Source: Sulfuricella sp.
GTDB lineage: Bacteria; Pseudomonadota; Gammaproteobacteria; Burkholderiales; Sulfuricellaceae
DNA: 35,106 bases
NCBI GenBank assembly: GCA_018336195.1
Contig: JAGXQV010000013.1
Span: 1 to 35,106, forward strand
Direction: 5' to 3'
Each line of letters begins with the position of its first letter. Positions within the stretch are counted from its first letter, which is position 1. The position numbers were made by a program, and so were the translations under genes. Positions 1-7,925 of this stretch are shown piece after piece. The notes below the pieces were generated by a model. The model had not been told where the DNA came from and did no database searches. It saw only the letters and a list, made by a program, of their open reading frames with translations.

Positions 1-842
1 GCGCCGGGCAGGTCGCCTTGCTTCGAGAGCGTACTTGCCAGATTGTTCATCGACCTGAGGGCGTCGGGGTGCTCCTCGCCAAGCACGCGGCGGTGAATGT
101 CCAGCGTCTTTTCCTGCAAACCACGCGCGCTGGGCAGGTCGCCTTGCGCCCAGAACGTAGCCGCCAGGTTGTTCATCGACCTGAGGGTGGCGGGGTGTTC
201 CTCGCCCAGCAAGCGGCGGTGAATGTCCAGCGTCTTTTCCTCCAGAGCCCGTGCGCCGGGCAGGTCGCCTTGCTTCGAGAACGCACTTGCCAGATTGTTC
301 ATCGCAGTGAGGGTGTCGGGGTGCTCCTCGCCCAGCACGCGGCGGCAGATGTCCAGCGTCTTTTCCTGCAGAACCCGGGCGCCTGGCAGGTCGCCTTGCG
401 CCCGGAGCGTACTCGCCAGGTTGTTCATCGCAGTGAGGGTGCCGGGGTGTTCCTCGCCGAGCACGCGGCATCTGATGTCCAGCGTCTTTTCCTCCAGAGC
501 CCGTGCGCCGGGCAGGTCGCCTTGCGCCCGGAGCGTACCCGCGAGGGTGCTCATCGAGGTGAGGGTATCGAAGTGTTCCTCGCCGAGCACCCGGCACCGG
601 ATGTCCAGCGTCTTTTCTTGCAGAACCCGCGCGCCGGGCAGCTCGCCTTGCTCCTTAAGCGTACCCGCCAGGTTGTTCATCGCGGTGAGTGTGTCGGGGT
701 GTTCCTCGCCGAGCACGCGGCGGCGGATTCCCAGCGCCATTTCATCCAGAACCCGCGCGCCGGACAGGTCGCCTTGCGCCCGGAGCGTACTCGCCAGGTT
801 GTTCATCGTAGCGAGGGAGCTGGGGTGCTCCTCGCCCAAGGT
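1..842 (-). repeat. Tandem 126-bp coding repeats (TPR array)
   Basis: The DNA encoding LGEEHP recurs at a fixed 126-bp step (near positions 68, 194, 320, 446, 572, 698 and 824). Each unit encodes one 42-residue TPR with the pattern LGEEHP-(D/G)TL-x-AMNNLA-x5-QGDLPGAR-x4-KTLDI. Units are close to identical at the DNA level, pointing to recent expansion or ongoing homogenisation. The array continues past the left edge. Confidence 0.9.
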
Positions 843-2711
843 GCTGTGAGCAATTTCCAGCGCGGCGCGGGACAGTTCCTCGGCCTCGCGGTACAGCGCC
901 GCGCCGGATTGCAGGTAACCCGCCGCGCCATTCAGCAACCAGCACAATGGGTGGGCATCGACCCAGCCGTGCGGGTAAAAATCCAGCAAGCGCCGCACAT
1001 GGGGCAGCAGCGCGGCGCAGGCAGGCCAGTTGGCGGGAAGCTGTGCGTCGCCGGGATAAGCGGCGCCCACCAGCGCCGTTGCGGCGGCGCAGTCGGCAGC
1101 CTTATCCGCCAGTTTGGCGCGCACCGCTTCCTGGGTCAGGCGGTGCAATAACAGCGCATTTTCCGCGCCCTTCTCGGCACCCAGCGCCGGAATCTCCACT
1201 ACTCGGCACAACGCATAGCGCTTGAGTTCCCCGACGGTTTCGCGCCAACAATTTGGCGTGGTAGCGGCTTTTTGCAATGCGCCAAGGGGCGTGGAAGCTC
1301 CGCCGGGAAACAGCCTCCTCAGCCATGTAAGCCATCGTTGCCAAGATTTAGAGGGGGAAAGCGCTTTCAGATGTTCGACAAAAACCCGCTCCGGTATCGG
1401 CTCCGGCGCGAACCAGGCGCACAGCTTCAGCAGTTCCCGCGCCGCCGGGGTCAATTTATCGAAGGCCAGCGACAGCGCGGCGAAGACGCTGTGGGGGTAG
1501 CCGTTGTCCGGGTGACCGCTGTCGAGTAGACGCGGGAGTTCCGCCACGTCGGCCAGCGCGGTGAGGTAGGCGACAACATCAACGTCGTTGGTTTCGAGAT
1601 AAGCAGCCGCCATTTCCAGCGCCAGCGGCAGCCCGCCCAGCGCGGCGGAGAGACGCCGCCCGTCTTCAGCGGCGAGGTTGGGCAGGCGGCTTTGCAGGAA
1701 TTCCAGCGCCTCGTCGTCGCGCCAGGTTTGCAGGTCGATTTGCTGTTCGGCCTTGACGATGCCGTTCCAGTTGGGGTTGCGCGAGGTGAAGACGACGTGG
1801 TGACCGCCGGTTTCCGGCAGATATTTGCGCACCTTGGCGGGGTCGTCGGCGTTGTCGAAAACCAGCAGCCAGGGCGCCGGCTGGGTCTTCAGCCAGCGCG
1901 TCACGCTGCGGCTGTGGGGTTCGTTGTCGTGGCGGGCGATGTCCTGCGCGCGGCACAGTTCCTCGCAGTCCTGCTCCAGCAGCGTGGCGTCCTCGGCGCG
2001 CAGCCACCACACGCCCTGATATTCGTCGCGGAAGGCGTGGCTGTATTTGAGCGCCAGCAGGGTCTTGCCCACCCCGCCCATCCCCTGCACCGTCGCCGCC
2101 GTCAGCGCCGCGCGCCCGCCGCCGGCCAGCACGGTATGCAAGGCCGGCAGCTTGGCCGTCGGGTCGGCGAAATACGGGCTGGGGAACAGCCCGCAGGTGT
2201 AGAAGGGCTGGCGGCTACCGTCGCGACGGCGATAAACGGGTTTGAGTCCATAACGCGCTTCCAGCTTGTCGAGCAGCTTCTGAAAACTGGCGCGAAATTC
2301 CGCATCGTACAAATGCAGGGCATTAGGCCCGCCCATCCCCTGAATATCCACGGGCAAGTCCGATTGCGACGGAAACCCCGCCCCACCGGCCAGCACCGGA
2401 ATAATGGGCTTGCCGTGGCGCAAAGCGCTACGAATCTCGCCGCGCGTGATGTCCCCCGGCCTGTGCAGACGCGCGCGGTTTTTGTCGGAAAGCCAGTGCG
2501 GCCCGATCACCGCGAGGAATACCGAACAGTCGCCAATCGCGCTTTCCAGCTCGTCCTTGAACAACGTGCCGGGGTCGATGCTTTCATGATCGAGAAACAC
2601 CGCCCCCTCGTCGAACCAGTCGAGGAGTTTTTCGTAAACGGCACGGGCAAACCCACCGTCGTCGCGGCGGTAGCCGATGAAAATGTTGGTTTTTTGTGGC
2701 GCTGTTTCCAT
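1..2711 (-). CDS. TIR-NB-ARC-TPR STAND protein (3' end cut by window edge)
   Basis: Open from an ATG at 2711 to the left edge, about 903 codons, with no stop seen. Residues 8-130 form a bacterial TIR domain: FIGYRRDD near residue 11, FLDHESIDPG near 39, and E92 in ITRGEIRSAL, which matches the catalytic glutamate position of NAD-cleaving TIRs. An NB-ARC ATPase follows: P-loop GMGGVGKT at about 206-213, Walker B WLLVFDNADDP, and a GLPLAL motif. From about residue 604 there are 42-residue TPRs of the kinesin-light-chain type, each beginning LGEEHP; seven are seen, the last cut by the edge. An in-frame ATG at 2756 is followed by TGA, so 2711 is the likely start. Known: such STAND proteins sense a ligand through the repeats, oligomerise, and fire the TIR effector, often in phage defence. 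Inferred: the same role here. No partner gene is evident. Confidence 0.88.
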   Translation of the reverse strand, partial: METAPQKTNIFIGYRRDDGGFARAVYEKLLDWFDEGAVFLDHESIDPGTLFKDELESAIGDCSVFLAVIGPHWLSDKNRARLHRPGDITRGEIRSALRHGKPIIPVLAGGAGFPSQSDLPVDIQGMGGPNALHLYDAEFRASFQKLLDKLEARYGLKPVYRRRDGSRQPFYTCGLFPSPYFADPTAKLPALHTVLAGGGRAALTAATVQGMGGVGKTLLALKYSHAFRDEYQGVWWLRAEDATLLEQDCEELCRAQDIARHDNEPHSRSVTRWLKTQPAPWLLVFDNADDPAKVRKYLPETGGHHVVFTSRNPNWNGIVKAEQQIDLQTWRDDEALEFLQSRLPNLAAEDGRRLSAALGGLPLALEMAAAYLETNDVDVVAYLTALADVAELPRLLDSGHPDNGYPHSVFAALSLAFDKLTPAARELLKLCAWFAPEPIPERVFVEHLKALSPSKSWQRWLTWLRRLFPGGASTPLGALQKAATTPNCWRETVGELKRYALCRVVEIPALGAEKGAENALLLHRLTQEAVRAKLADKAADCAAATALVGAAYPGDAQLPANWPACAALLPHVRRLLDFYPHGWVDAHPLCWLLNGAAGYLQSGAALYREAEELSRAALEIAHSTLGEEHPSSLATMNNLASTLRAQGDLSGARVLDEMALGIRRRVLGEEHPDTLTAMNNLAGTLKEQGELPGARVLQEKTLDIRCRVLGEEHFDTLTSMSTLAGTLRAQGDLPGARALEEKTLDIRCRVLGEEHPGTLTAMNNLASTLRAQGDLPGARVLQEKTLDICRRVLGEEHPDTLTAMNNLASAFSKQGDLPGARALEEKTLDIHRRLLGEEHPATLRSMNNLAATFWAQGDLPSARGLQEKTLDIHRRVLGEEHPDALRSMNNLASTLSKQGDLPG

Positions 2712-2798
2712 GTCCAAGTGGTTCTTCAATTTTGTATCAAAAATTCATCTCACCATGCAGATTAGCGTGAAACCCGTGAACCATAATTTGGCGACTCC

Positions 2799-2876
2799 TT
2801 GTAGGAGCGTGCCTTGGCCGCGATTTCAGTGCTTGCCTTCGCAACCGAACTAATCGCGGCCAAGGCCGCTCTACAG
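2799..2876. repeat. REP-like palindromic element
   Basis: Two inverted arms of about 25 bp: TGTAGGAGCG(T)GCCTTGGCCGCGATT at 2800 and AATCGCGGCCAAGGCCGCTCTACA at 2852, separated by about 26 bp. The core GGAGCGGCCTTGGCCGCGAT type is a well-known intergenic REP family in proteobacteria. The whole gap 2712-3151 (about 440 bp) has no convincing intact gene. It also holds a fragment of another common dispersed palindrome (CCTGAACCTGTCGAAG, 2943-2958) and a GGGAGAGGCGCACCTCCC hairpin at about 3004-3021. Confidence 0.7.
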
Positions 2877-3062
2877 TGACGGGCATTTCATCTTCTGAGG
2901 CGGGTGGCCCACCATGATCGTTAGGCAGAGGTGTGAAACCTGTCCTGAACCTGTCGAAGTGGCCCAACCTGTATTTTTGCTATTCCGCCAGCCCATGCTG
3001 CCTTGGGAGAGGCGCACCTCCCAGAGCGTCCCGGTAACCGGATACCGGCTGTCGGGAAACCC

Positions 3063-3155
3063 CCTCACCACGCGCTTTTCCGGCTCGCAGGCGAGAGCTT
3101 CCACCGCCGCCGCATCGCGCCGGGAGTCGCTGAGGAATAGGCGCGGCGGGTTCAA
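3063..3155 (-). pseudogene. Possible TIR-domain N-terminal scrap
   Basis: Reading from a TTG at 3155, the first 20 residues contain RLFLSDSRRDAAAVEALA, which resembles the first strand and helix of bacterial TIR domains (FLSYSRRD followed by VEAL). Similarity stops within about 30 residues, where repeat-derived sequence begins. The TTG overlaps the stop of the upstream gene (3152-3155). The call rests on one short motif; it could also be chance coding potential in a GC-rich frame. Confidence 0.3.
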
Positions 3156-3745
3156 GATTGCCCCGGCGGATTGAAAAAATTCGCTGCCGCCTTAACCAGC
3201 GCCGCGCCATCGGGATGGGCGATCATTTCGGCGAACATGGCGCGTTGTCTGTCCAGCGGATAGGCTTTGGCAAGCTGGTCGGCCATGTCGATGAGCGAGT
3301 TCCAGCACCATTGCCAGCCGAACTGGCGGCCCCTTGTTTTGGTGATCGGCAGATAGGCGAGCGGCGCGACCAGAGGACGGCTGCTGCCCTTGGCTTCGCA
3401 CAGTAGATAGATGCCATCCGATTTGCGCCGGGCGATGGCGTCGATGCCGCGCACCTGCCAGCCCAGCGCGCCGGTGAAGAGGATTTCCAGTTTGGAGGTC
3501 GTGTTGAGGTAACGATACAAAGCCGCTTCGCCGACAAATTCGACGCTGTCGTAAAGCGGCTCGCCATCGGGCGCGGCGGCGAACGGTTCGGTGGCGAACG
3601 TGCCGGCCCACGGCGTCAACACCGGGCCGTCGCCGCACACCGGCAGTTCCTCGCCGGCGACGATCAGGTTGCGGGCGGCGATGAGGCATAGGGCGTGGAG
3701 GGAGTTCACCTTGTCTGGCTTCGTTGCGACGAGAAACGCCCCCAC
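3152..3745 (-). CDS. Putative PD-(D/E)XK-fold protein, toxin/nuclease-like
   Basis: 197 residues from a GTG at 3745; a TGA lies just upstream in frame, so the start cannot be far off, although no good ribosome site is seen. No signal peptide or membrane segment. Residues 95-120 read GW-x-VRGIDAIARR then YLLCEAKGS, giving D102 ... E117-x-K119, the metal-binding pattern of PD-(D/E)XK nucleases. The following TKTRGRQFGWQW segment recalls the K/R-Q-W region of restriction-endonuclease-fold toxin domains. Family known to cut DNA or RNA; activity here is inference. The start region pairs with 3812-3827 (GACGA-AACGCCCC type dyad). It could be a detached effector domain, or an uncharacterised accessory protein linked to the TIR-STAND gene. 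Confidence 0.55.
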   Translation of the reverse strand: MGAFLVATKPDKVNSLHALCLIAARNLIVAGEELPVCGDGPVLTPWAGTFATEPFAAAPDGEPLYDSVEFVGEAALYRYLNTTSKLEILFTGALGWQVRGIDAIARRKSDGIYLLCEAKGSSRPLVAPLAYLPITKTRGRQFGWQWCWNSLIDMADQLAKAYPLDRQRAMFAEMIAHPDGAALVKAAANFFNPPGQS

Positions 3746-3841
3746 CCGGTAGCGGCGTCAAGGGGGCTTACCGGAATGGAGGAACGAGGATTGCAGGTTT
3801 GCATGAGCGGAGGGGCGTTTCGTCTATAGGGTACGGACGGC

Positions 3842-4810
3842 TTATTTTCCAACTCCTGCGGGCGCCGCCTTGGAATTGGTCATCCATCCCCCCGCGCAAT
3901 GGCTGGTTGCACCGGCGGTCGCGGCGATGGCGGCGCAGGAGTCCTTGATGACGTTGGCCCAGTAGTTCCAGTCGGCTTCGTTGGGACGTCCGGTCTGGTT
4001 TTTCATGCCTTCCAGTTCTTTGCGGGCGTCGTCGAGATAGGCGTTGCCGAAGGATTTCAGGGTGAGGCTTTTGCCCACCACTTTCAGCCCTTGGTCAACC
4101 AGGCTTTCGGGGTTCACCAGGCCGCCGCCGATGGCGCTGATTACCGTGGAAAACCAGTTCTTGGCACGGTTCAGGGTGGGTTTTTCGGCGCTGCCGGCAA
4201 CCATCAGCACGGACATGGCGCGTTGCAGTTTTTCCACATCCGGCAGTTTTTTCGGGTCGCCGATATGCTGCATGTAAGTCAGCGTCGGATTGCCGGCGAG
4301 GTCCGCCGGAGTGACGGTATTGGCGACGTTGGGGATGCCGCTGCCCTGGCGCAACATGCGGTCGGCAAAATCGAGGCGCGCCAGGGTGCTCATGGCGTCG
4401 TCCTGAATGCCGTCGTAGCTCTGGAAATTGAGATCCGCGTAACCGCCGATCAGTCCGGAATAATTGAATGCGGCGTAACGCGAAATCACCGCCAGCGCCA
4501 CGTAACCGCGATAGGTTTTGAGTTCGTCGCCCGCGCCGTGGAGGTCGGCAACCGTGCAGTCGAGAAAGCCGTCCAGCTTGGTTCCCGCGGAAGCCCCCCG
4601 GTTGGCGGCCAGATAGGCTTCCAGGTTGAGCTCGGCACCCTCGTTGCCGTTCTTGTAAAGCTTGTCCGGCCCGATGCAGGTATCCGGCGGATTATGTTTG
4701 AGCAGGGTATCCAGGCTGTTGGTGCGTATCGCCGCACAGCCGCTCAAACTCAGCATCCCAACAACGGCACCGAGCAACATTCCTTTCTTGATAAGCACTG
4801 GCTTGTTCAT
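3842..4810 (-). CDS. Predicted lipoprotein of unknown function
   Basis: 322 residues with a type II signal peptide: basic MNKPVLIKKG, a hydrophobic stretch, and lipobox LSGC with C25 as the lipidated cysteine. The ATG at 4810 has AGGGGA about 8 bp upstream. The mature part is alpha-helical and soluble, with a cysteine-containing C-terminal region (KDSCAAI, SHCAGGW). No known domain is recognised. It lies 76 bp downstream of the membrane-protein gene on the same strand, so the two are probably co-transcribed and may act together at the envelope. Confidence 0.8.
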   Translation of the reverse strand: MNKPVLIKKGMLLGAVVGMLSLSGCAAIRTNSLDTLLKHNPPDTCIGPDKLYKNGNEGAELNLEAYLAANRGASAGTKLDGFLDCTVADLHGAGDELKTYRGYVALAVISRYAAFNYSGLIGGYADLNFQSYDGIQDDAMSTLARLDFADRMLRQGSGIPNVANTVTPADLAGNPTLTYMQHIGDPKKLPDVEKLQRAMSVLMVAGSAEKPTLNRAKNWFSTVISAIGGGLVNPESLVDQGLKVVGKSLTLKSFGNAYLDDARKELEGMKNQTGRPNEADWNYWANVIKDSCAAIAATAGATSHCAGGWMTNSKAAPAGVGK

Positions 4811-4886
4811 GGCGTTTCCCCTTTTTCAAAAGTTGCTCAAGTCGAGCGATACGTGGTGCTCCGCTAGCGGGTCGAGAATACGTCGC

Positions 4887-5867
4887 TCAAGTTTTGGCTC
4901 CCGCGGCGGTCTTTTTCGGCGCGGCACCGGCGGCGCGGATATTGACGAAGCGGCCCAGCAGGTCGAACCAGAACGGCGCCCCCAGGGAGACGGCGAGGAT
5001 GGTGACGAGTAGGCCGAAAATCTTGAGCAGCCATTCGGCGAAACCTGCAGGACATTGCTTCCAGCCGAGGGGTATGCCGAGCTTGTCGAGTTGACCGACG
5101 GTTTGGCTGATGGTCTGGATATCCTGGGTGATTTTCGCTTCGGCGGTTTTTTCCGGCTGGTCCTGCGCCGGCTTGGCATCGGTTATGGTCGGGTTGGACT
5201 TGGCGTAGCCTTCGGCGTAGGCGGCAACGCTGGCGCGCAAGGTGGCGTTGTTGGCCAGCGCCTGGGTGATGGCGGCGGTGTCGGCATTGAGTATCCCGCA
5301 CAGGATGGCCGCGATGGCCAGGGTGATGTATTGCAATTGGCGCTTGTACCAGCCGGAAAAGCGGTCGGTGGCCTGGTCGTACCAGGTGGTGATTTCGCCG
5401 ACCAAGTGGTCGAGTTCGCTGGGCTTTGGCGACTTTTCGGAAATAGTTTGGGCAACCTTGTTGGCGGCGCAGTCGCTCAACAAGGTGAGGGTGCGCCTGA
5501 GTTCAGGATTGATTTTTGCGCCCTGAAGGACTTGGTTAAATGCTTCGACATCGAGTTTGCCGTTCTGGTCGGTGACGACATCGATCAAGGCCAGGGCAAA
5601 GGTGTTGCCGGGCAGATAAGAGGGCTGTCGGTCGTCCTTTTTATCGGCTTGACCATCCCGGCCAAGCGCGGCGATGAGGGGGTGTTTGAGCAATGCGGTG
5701 GATATCTCGGGGTCGCTGACCAATTGGCGGATGCCCTTGAGCAAGGTTTTGGCGCGCAAGCCGGCGACTTGCGCAACCAGCTCGTTGGCTGCGGTGCAGG
5801 CCAGGGCCAGGACGGCGTAAATCATCGCCAGGCCAATGGCGACGTCGAGAATAAGCAGGCTGGGCAT
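4887..5867 (-). CDS. Conserved membrane protein of unknown function
   Basis: 326 residues, ATG at 5867 preceded by AAAAGGAGAACG, a strong ribosome site. Predicted membrane segments: residues about 3-24 at the N-terminus, one after the GWYKRQLQY motif (about 180-200), and a C-terminal one (LLKIFGLLVTILAVSLGAPFWFDLL, about 280-305). The large loop between the first and second is charged and helical. The C-terminus is Ala/Lys-rich. The DRFSGWYKRQLQ element next to a membrane helix looks conserved, but no function is recognised. First gene of an apparent two-gene unit with the lipoprotein downstream. Confidence 0.75.
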   Translation of the reverse strand: MPSLLILDVAIGLAMIYAVLALACTAANELVAQVAGLRAKTLLKGIRQLVSDPEISTALLKHPLIAALGRDGQADKKDDRQPSYLPGNTFALALIDVVTDQNGKLDVEAFNQVLQGAKINPELRRTLTLLSDCAANKVAQTISEKSPKPSELDHLVGEITTWYDQATDRFSGWYKRQLQYITLAIAAILCGILNADTAAITQALANNATLRASVAAYAEGYAKSNPTITDAKPAQDQPEKTAEAKITQDIQTISQTVGQLDKLGIPLGWKQCPAGFAEWLLKIFGLLVTILAVSLGAPFWFDLLGRFVNIRAAGAAPKKTAAGAKT

Positions 5868-6069
5868 GACGCGTTCTCCTTTTTCCTTCGGGTGGACGGA
5901 ATGGCGGCCTTACTTCGCGCAGCCGCCAAGCAAAATGCGTCTGCCTGGGCCGCGATGGCCCGTGCGGGGCACGACGAATTTCGGGGGAACTGCAAACGAC
6001 CTGCCAAGGGTTCCGGCTTGTCGCGGTCTGGTTACGGGCCGCGCCGGTATTTTTCGCATTCATACCCCA

Positions 6070-6108
6070 AACCAAAAAAAGAAACTACCTGTAACTTATT
6101 ACAGGTAG
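6070..6108 (-). terminator. Rho-independent terminator candidate
   Basis: A perfect 10-bp stem (CTACCTGTAA / TTACAGGTAG, 6085-6094 with 6099-6108) with a 4-nt loop. On the minus strand it is followed by TTTCTTTTTTT. It lies about 220 bp after the reductase-fusion stop and before the promoter region of the membrane-protein gene. The rest of 5868-6324 (457 bp) holds no gene I can support, only this hairpin and a GC-rich nested palindrome at about 6270-6305. Confidence 0.55.
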
Positions 6109-6324
6109 CGGGGGTTTTCTGCCGGTGAATTGCGCAATATCAACAGCTTACGGATTGTAAAAAAGCGGTATGACAAGCGGGTATTTTGCGTTTGCCGGCA
6201 AAATATTGACGAAACGCAACCTTTTCCGCGGGGCGCTGCTGGCGATACAGGGAGGAGCAGCTTCGAAAACGGCGCGCCGGGAGGCCGGCCAGATGCCGGC
6301 GCTCCACTGGCCGTGAGTACGGAA

Positions 6325-7824
6325 TTACCCGACGATACCTGCGAATACGCGGGTCTTGGGCAGACCCTGGGCGAGGAAGTAGCGTTCGGCGATGGTGACC
6401 ACGATTTCCGGGCCGGCCAGGTAAATATCCGAACCCAACAGGTCGGGGTGATCGTTCACCACCCCCTGCAACACGTGGTGGAGACGTTCGTCGTGGCGTT
6501 CGTGGAGATTGCCGAGGTCCATGCCGACCACCATGGGGGTGAAGCGGAATTCATCGAGGGCGTCGCTCCAGGCCCGCCCGATATTGGGCAGGTAGACGTT
6601 ATCCAGGCTGGAGGCGATCCAGTAGAGATGCATGAGATTGCCGGTTTCCAGGGCCATGGCATGTTCGATGAGGCTCTTGAGAGGGGCGAAGCCGTCGTCG
6701 AAGGCGATGAAAATCAGGGGGCGGGCGGATTTTTCGGAGAGGATGAATTCGCCCTGCGGGCCTTCCAGGTCGATGGTGTCGTGGGGTTTCAGCTTGCCGA
6801 ACACGTAATCGGAAAACACGTTGCCGGGCAGGCGGCGCACGTGGAAATGCAGGTTGCGCTCGTCGCACGGGCAACTGGCGATGGGCAGGTCGGCGGACAA
6901 CGATTTGCCGATATGGAGGGTGGCGTGCTGGCCGGCGAGGAAACGCAGGCGGTGGGTACGCGGCGTCTGCAGGTGCAGCAGGAGGTGGTCGGCGCCCAGC
7001 GGTTCGATGGATTTGACCTTGGTGGCAACCTGCTGGAAGGGAATATCCTGCACCCCACCCGCCACCTGGGCTTCCAGGACCACGTCGGAAACCGCGGTGT
7101 TGGAGCACATCAGCAGGTAGCCCTGAGCGATTTCCGGCTCCGAAATATGGAAATCGTGGCTGCGCACTTTCTTGATCTGCCCCGACACCACCCGCGCCTT
7201 GCAGCGCCCGCAGTTGCCGTTACTGCATCCGTAGTCGAACGCCACCCCGGCGCGCAGCGCGGCCTCCAGCAGGGTGTCGTGGCCTTCCAGGAAAAACTCG
7301 TGGCCGCTGGGCTGGACCTGGACATGAGCGGCCATCACCCGCAGCACGTTGTCGCGTGCCGCCAGCGGGTTGGGTTCGCCGATTTCCAGCACGCCCTGGT
7401 CGAGTTGCGCGGTCAGCCAGTCGCGGAAATCCTCCAGTGCGGCGCGCACTTCCTGGCCGTGGCGGCTCACCGATTCGCCCAGCTTGTCGCTGAGTTTCTG
7501 CAACAGTTCGTCGTAGCGCTTGAGCCGCGCATCCACTTCGGCCAATTGCTTGGAGAGGTCGGCAATCCGCGCCGCCAGGACTTCCTTGTCGGGCAGGGCG
7601 CGTTCGAAGACCCGTTTGCCGAAAGCCTTTTCCTTGATCTGGGTGATCCGCTCGTATTCGCTGTTGTCCTCGAACTGGGTCTGCGGATAGACGCGCAGCA
7701 GGTCGTCGGGCGTTACCGTGCCGTCGAACGACGCCAGTTCGCCGTCCTTGATCTTCTTTTGCAGGGCAGTGCGGGTAACGCCCACCAGGCGGGCGGCGCG
7801 GGAAATCGAAAGGAATTGGGACAT
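6325..7824 (-). CDS. HTH-coiled coil-[2Fe-2S] ferredoxin-FAD/NAD(P) reductase fusion
   Basis: 499 residues. The ATG at 7824 has CCGGAGGAA 7 bp upstream and precedes a clear helix-turn-helix; the frame stays open further upstream but that part is not protein-like. Residues 1-46 (SISRAARLVGVTRTALQKKI) form an HTH of the Fis/MerR-like kind; 80-120 is a coiled coil. A plant-type [2Fe-2S] ferredoxin domain at about 165-255 has C200, C205, C208 and C240. A ferredoxin-NADP-reductase-like module follows: LPIASCP stands where RxYS binds FAD, and LIFIAFDDGFAPLKS is the nucleotide-binding start. Electron transfer from NAD(P)H to an iron-sulphur centre is the family chemistry; coupling to DNA binding is inference. 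Its own gene is flanked by long gaps. Confidence 0.85.
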   Translation of the reverse strand: MSQFLSISRAARLVGVTRTALQKKIKDGELASFDGTVTPDDLLRVYPQTQFEDNSEYERITQIKEKAFGKRVFERALPDKEVLAARIADLSKQLAEVDARLKRYDELLQKLSDKLGESVSRHGQEVRAALEDFRDWLTAQLDQGVLEIGEPNPLAARDNVLRVMAAHVQVQPSGHEFFLEGHDTLLEAALRAGVAFDYGCSNGNCGRCKARVVSGQIKKVRSHDFHISEPEIAQGYLLMCSNTAVSDVVLEAQVAGGVQDIPFQQVATKVKSIEPLGADHLLLHLQTPRTHRLRFLAGQHATLHIGKSLSADLPIASCPCDERNLHFHVRRLPGNVFSDYVFGKLKPHDTIDLEGPQGEFILSEKSARPLIFIAFDDGFAPLKSLIEHAMALETGNLMHLYWIASSLDNVYLPNIGRAWSDALDEFRFTPMVVGMDLGNLHERHDERLHHVLQGVVNDHPDLLGSDIYLAGPEIVVTIAERYFLAQGLPKTRVFAGIVG

Positions 7825-7925
7825 GAAGGTTCCTCCGGTCATCGTTATGGCGTTTTTATACTCCGAAAGCGGCGGGCGGTGAAGCGTGGCCCGTCCTGGG
7901 AAAATCAGGCGGCACTCTCGTCGGG

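Noticed and set aside
1..1151. A CRISPR-like regular repeat at the left edge
   Set aside because: The 126-bp period is a multiple of three, units are continuous without unique spacers, and they translate on the minus strand as 42-residue TPRs.
2712..2756. Upstream ATG at 2756 as start of the TIR-STAND protein
   Set aside because: In frame, but a TGA follows three codons later.
1692..2765. Plus-strand reading frame of about 357 codons
   Set aside because: Antisense to the TIR and NB-ARC regions, which carry diagnostic motifs on the minus strand.
6085..6108. The CTACCTGTAA/TTACAGGTAG dyad as a regulator operator
   Set aside because: Possible, but the T-rich run directly after it on the minus strand fits a terminator better.
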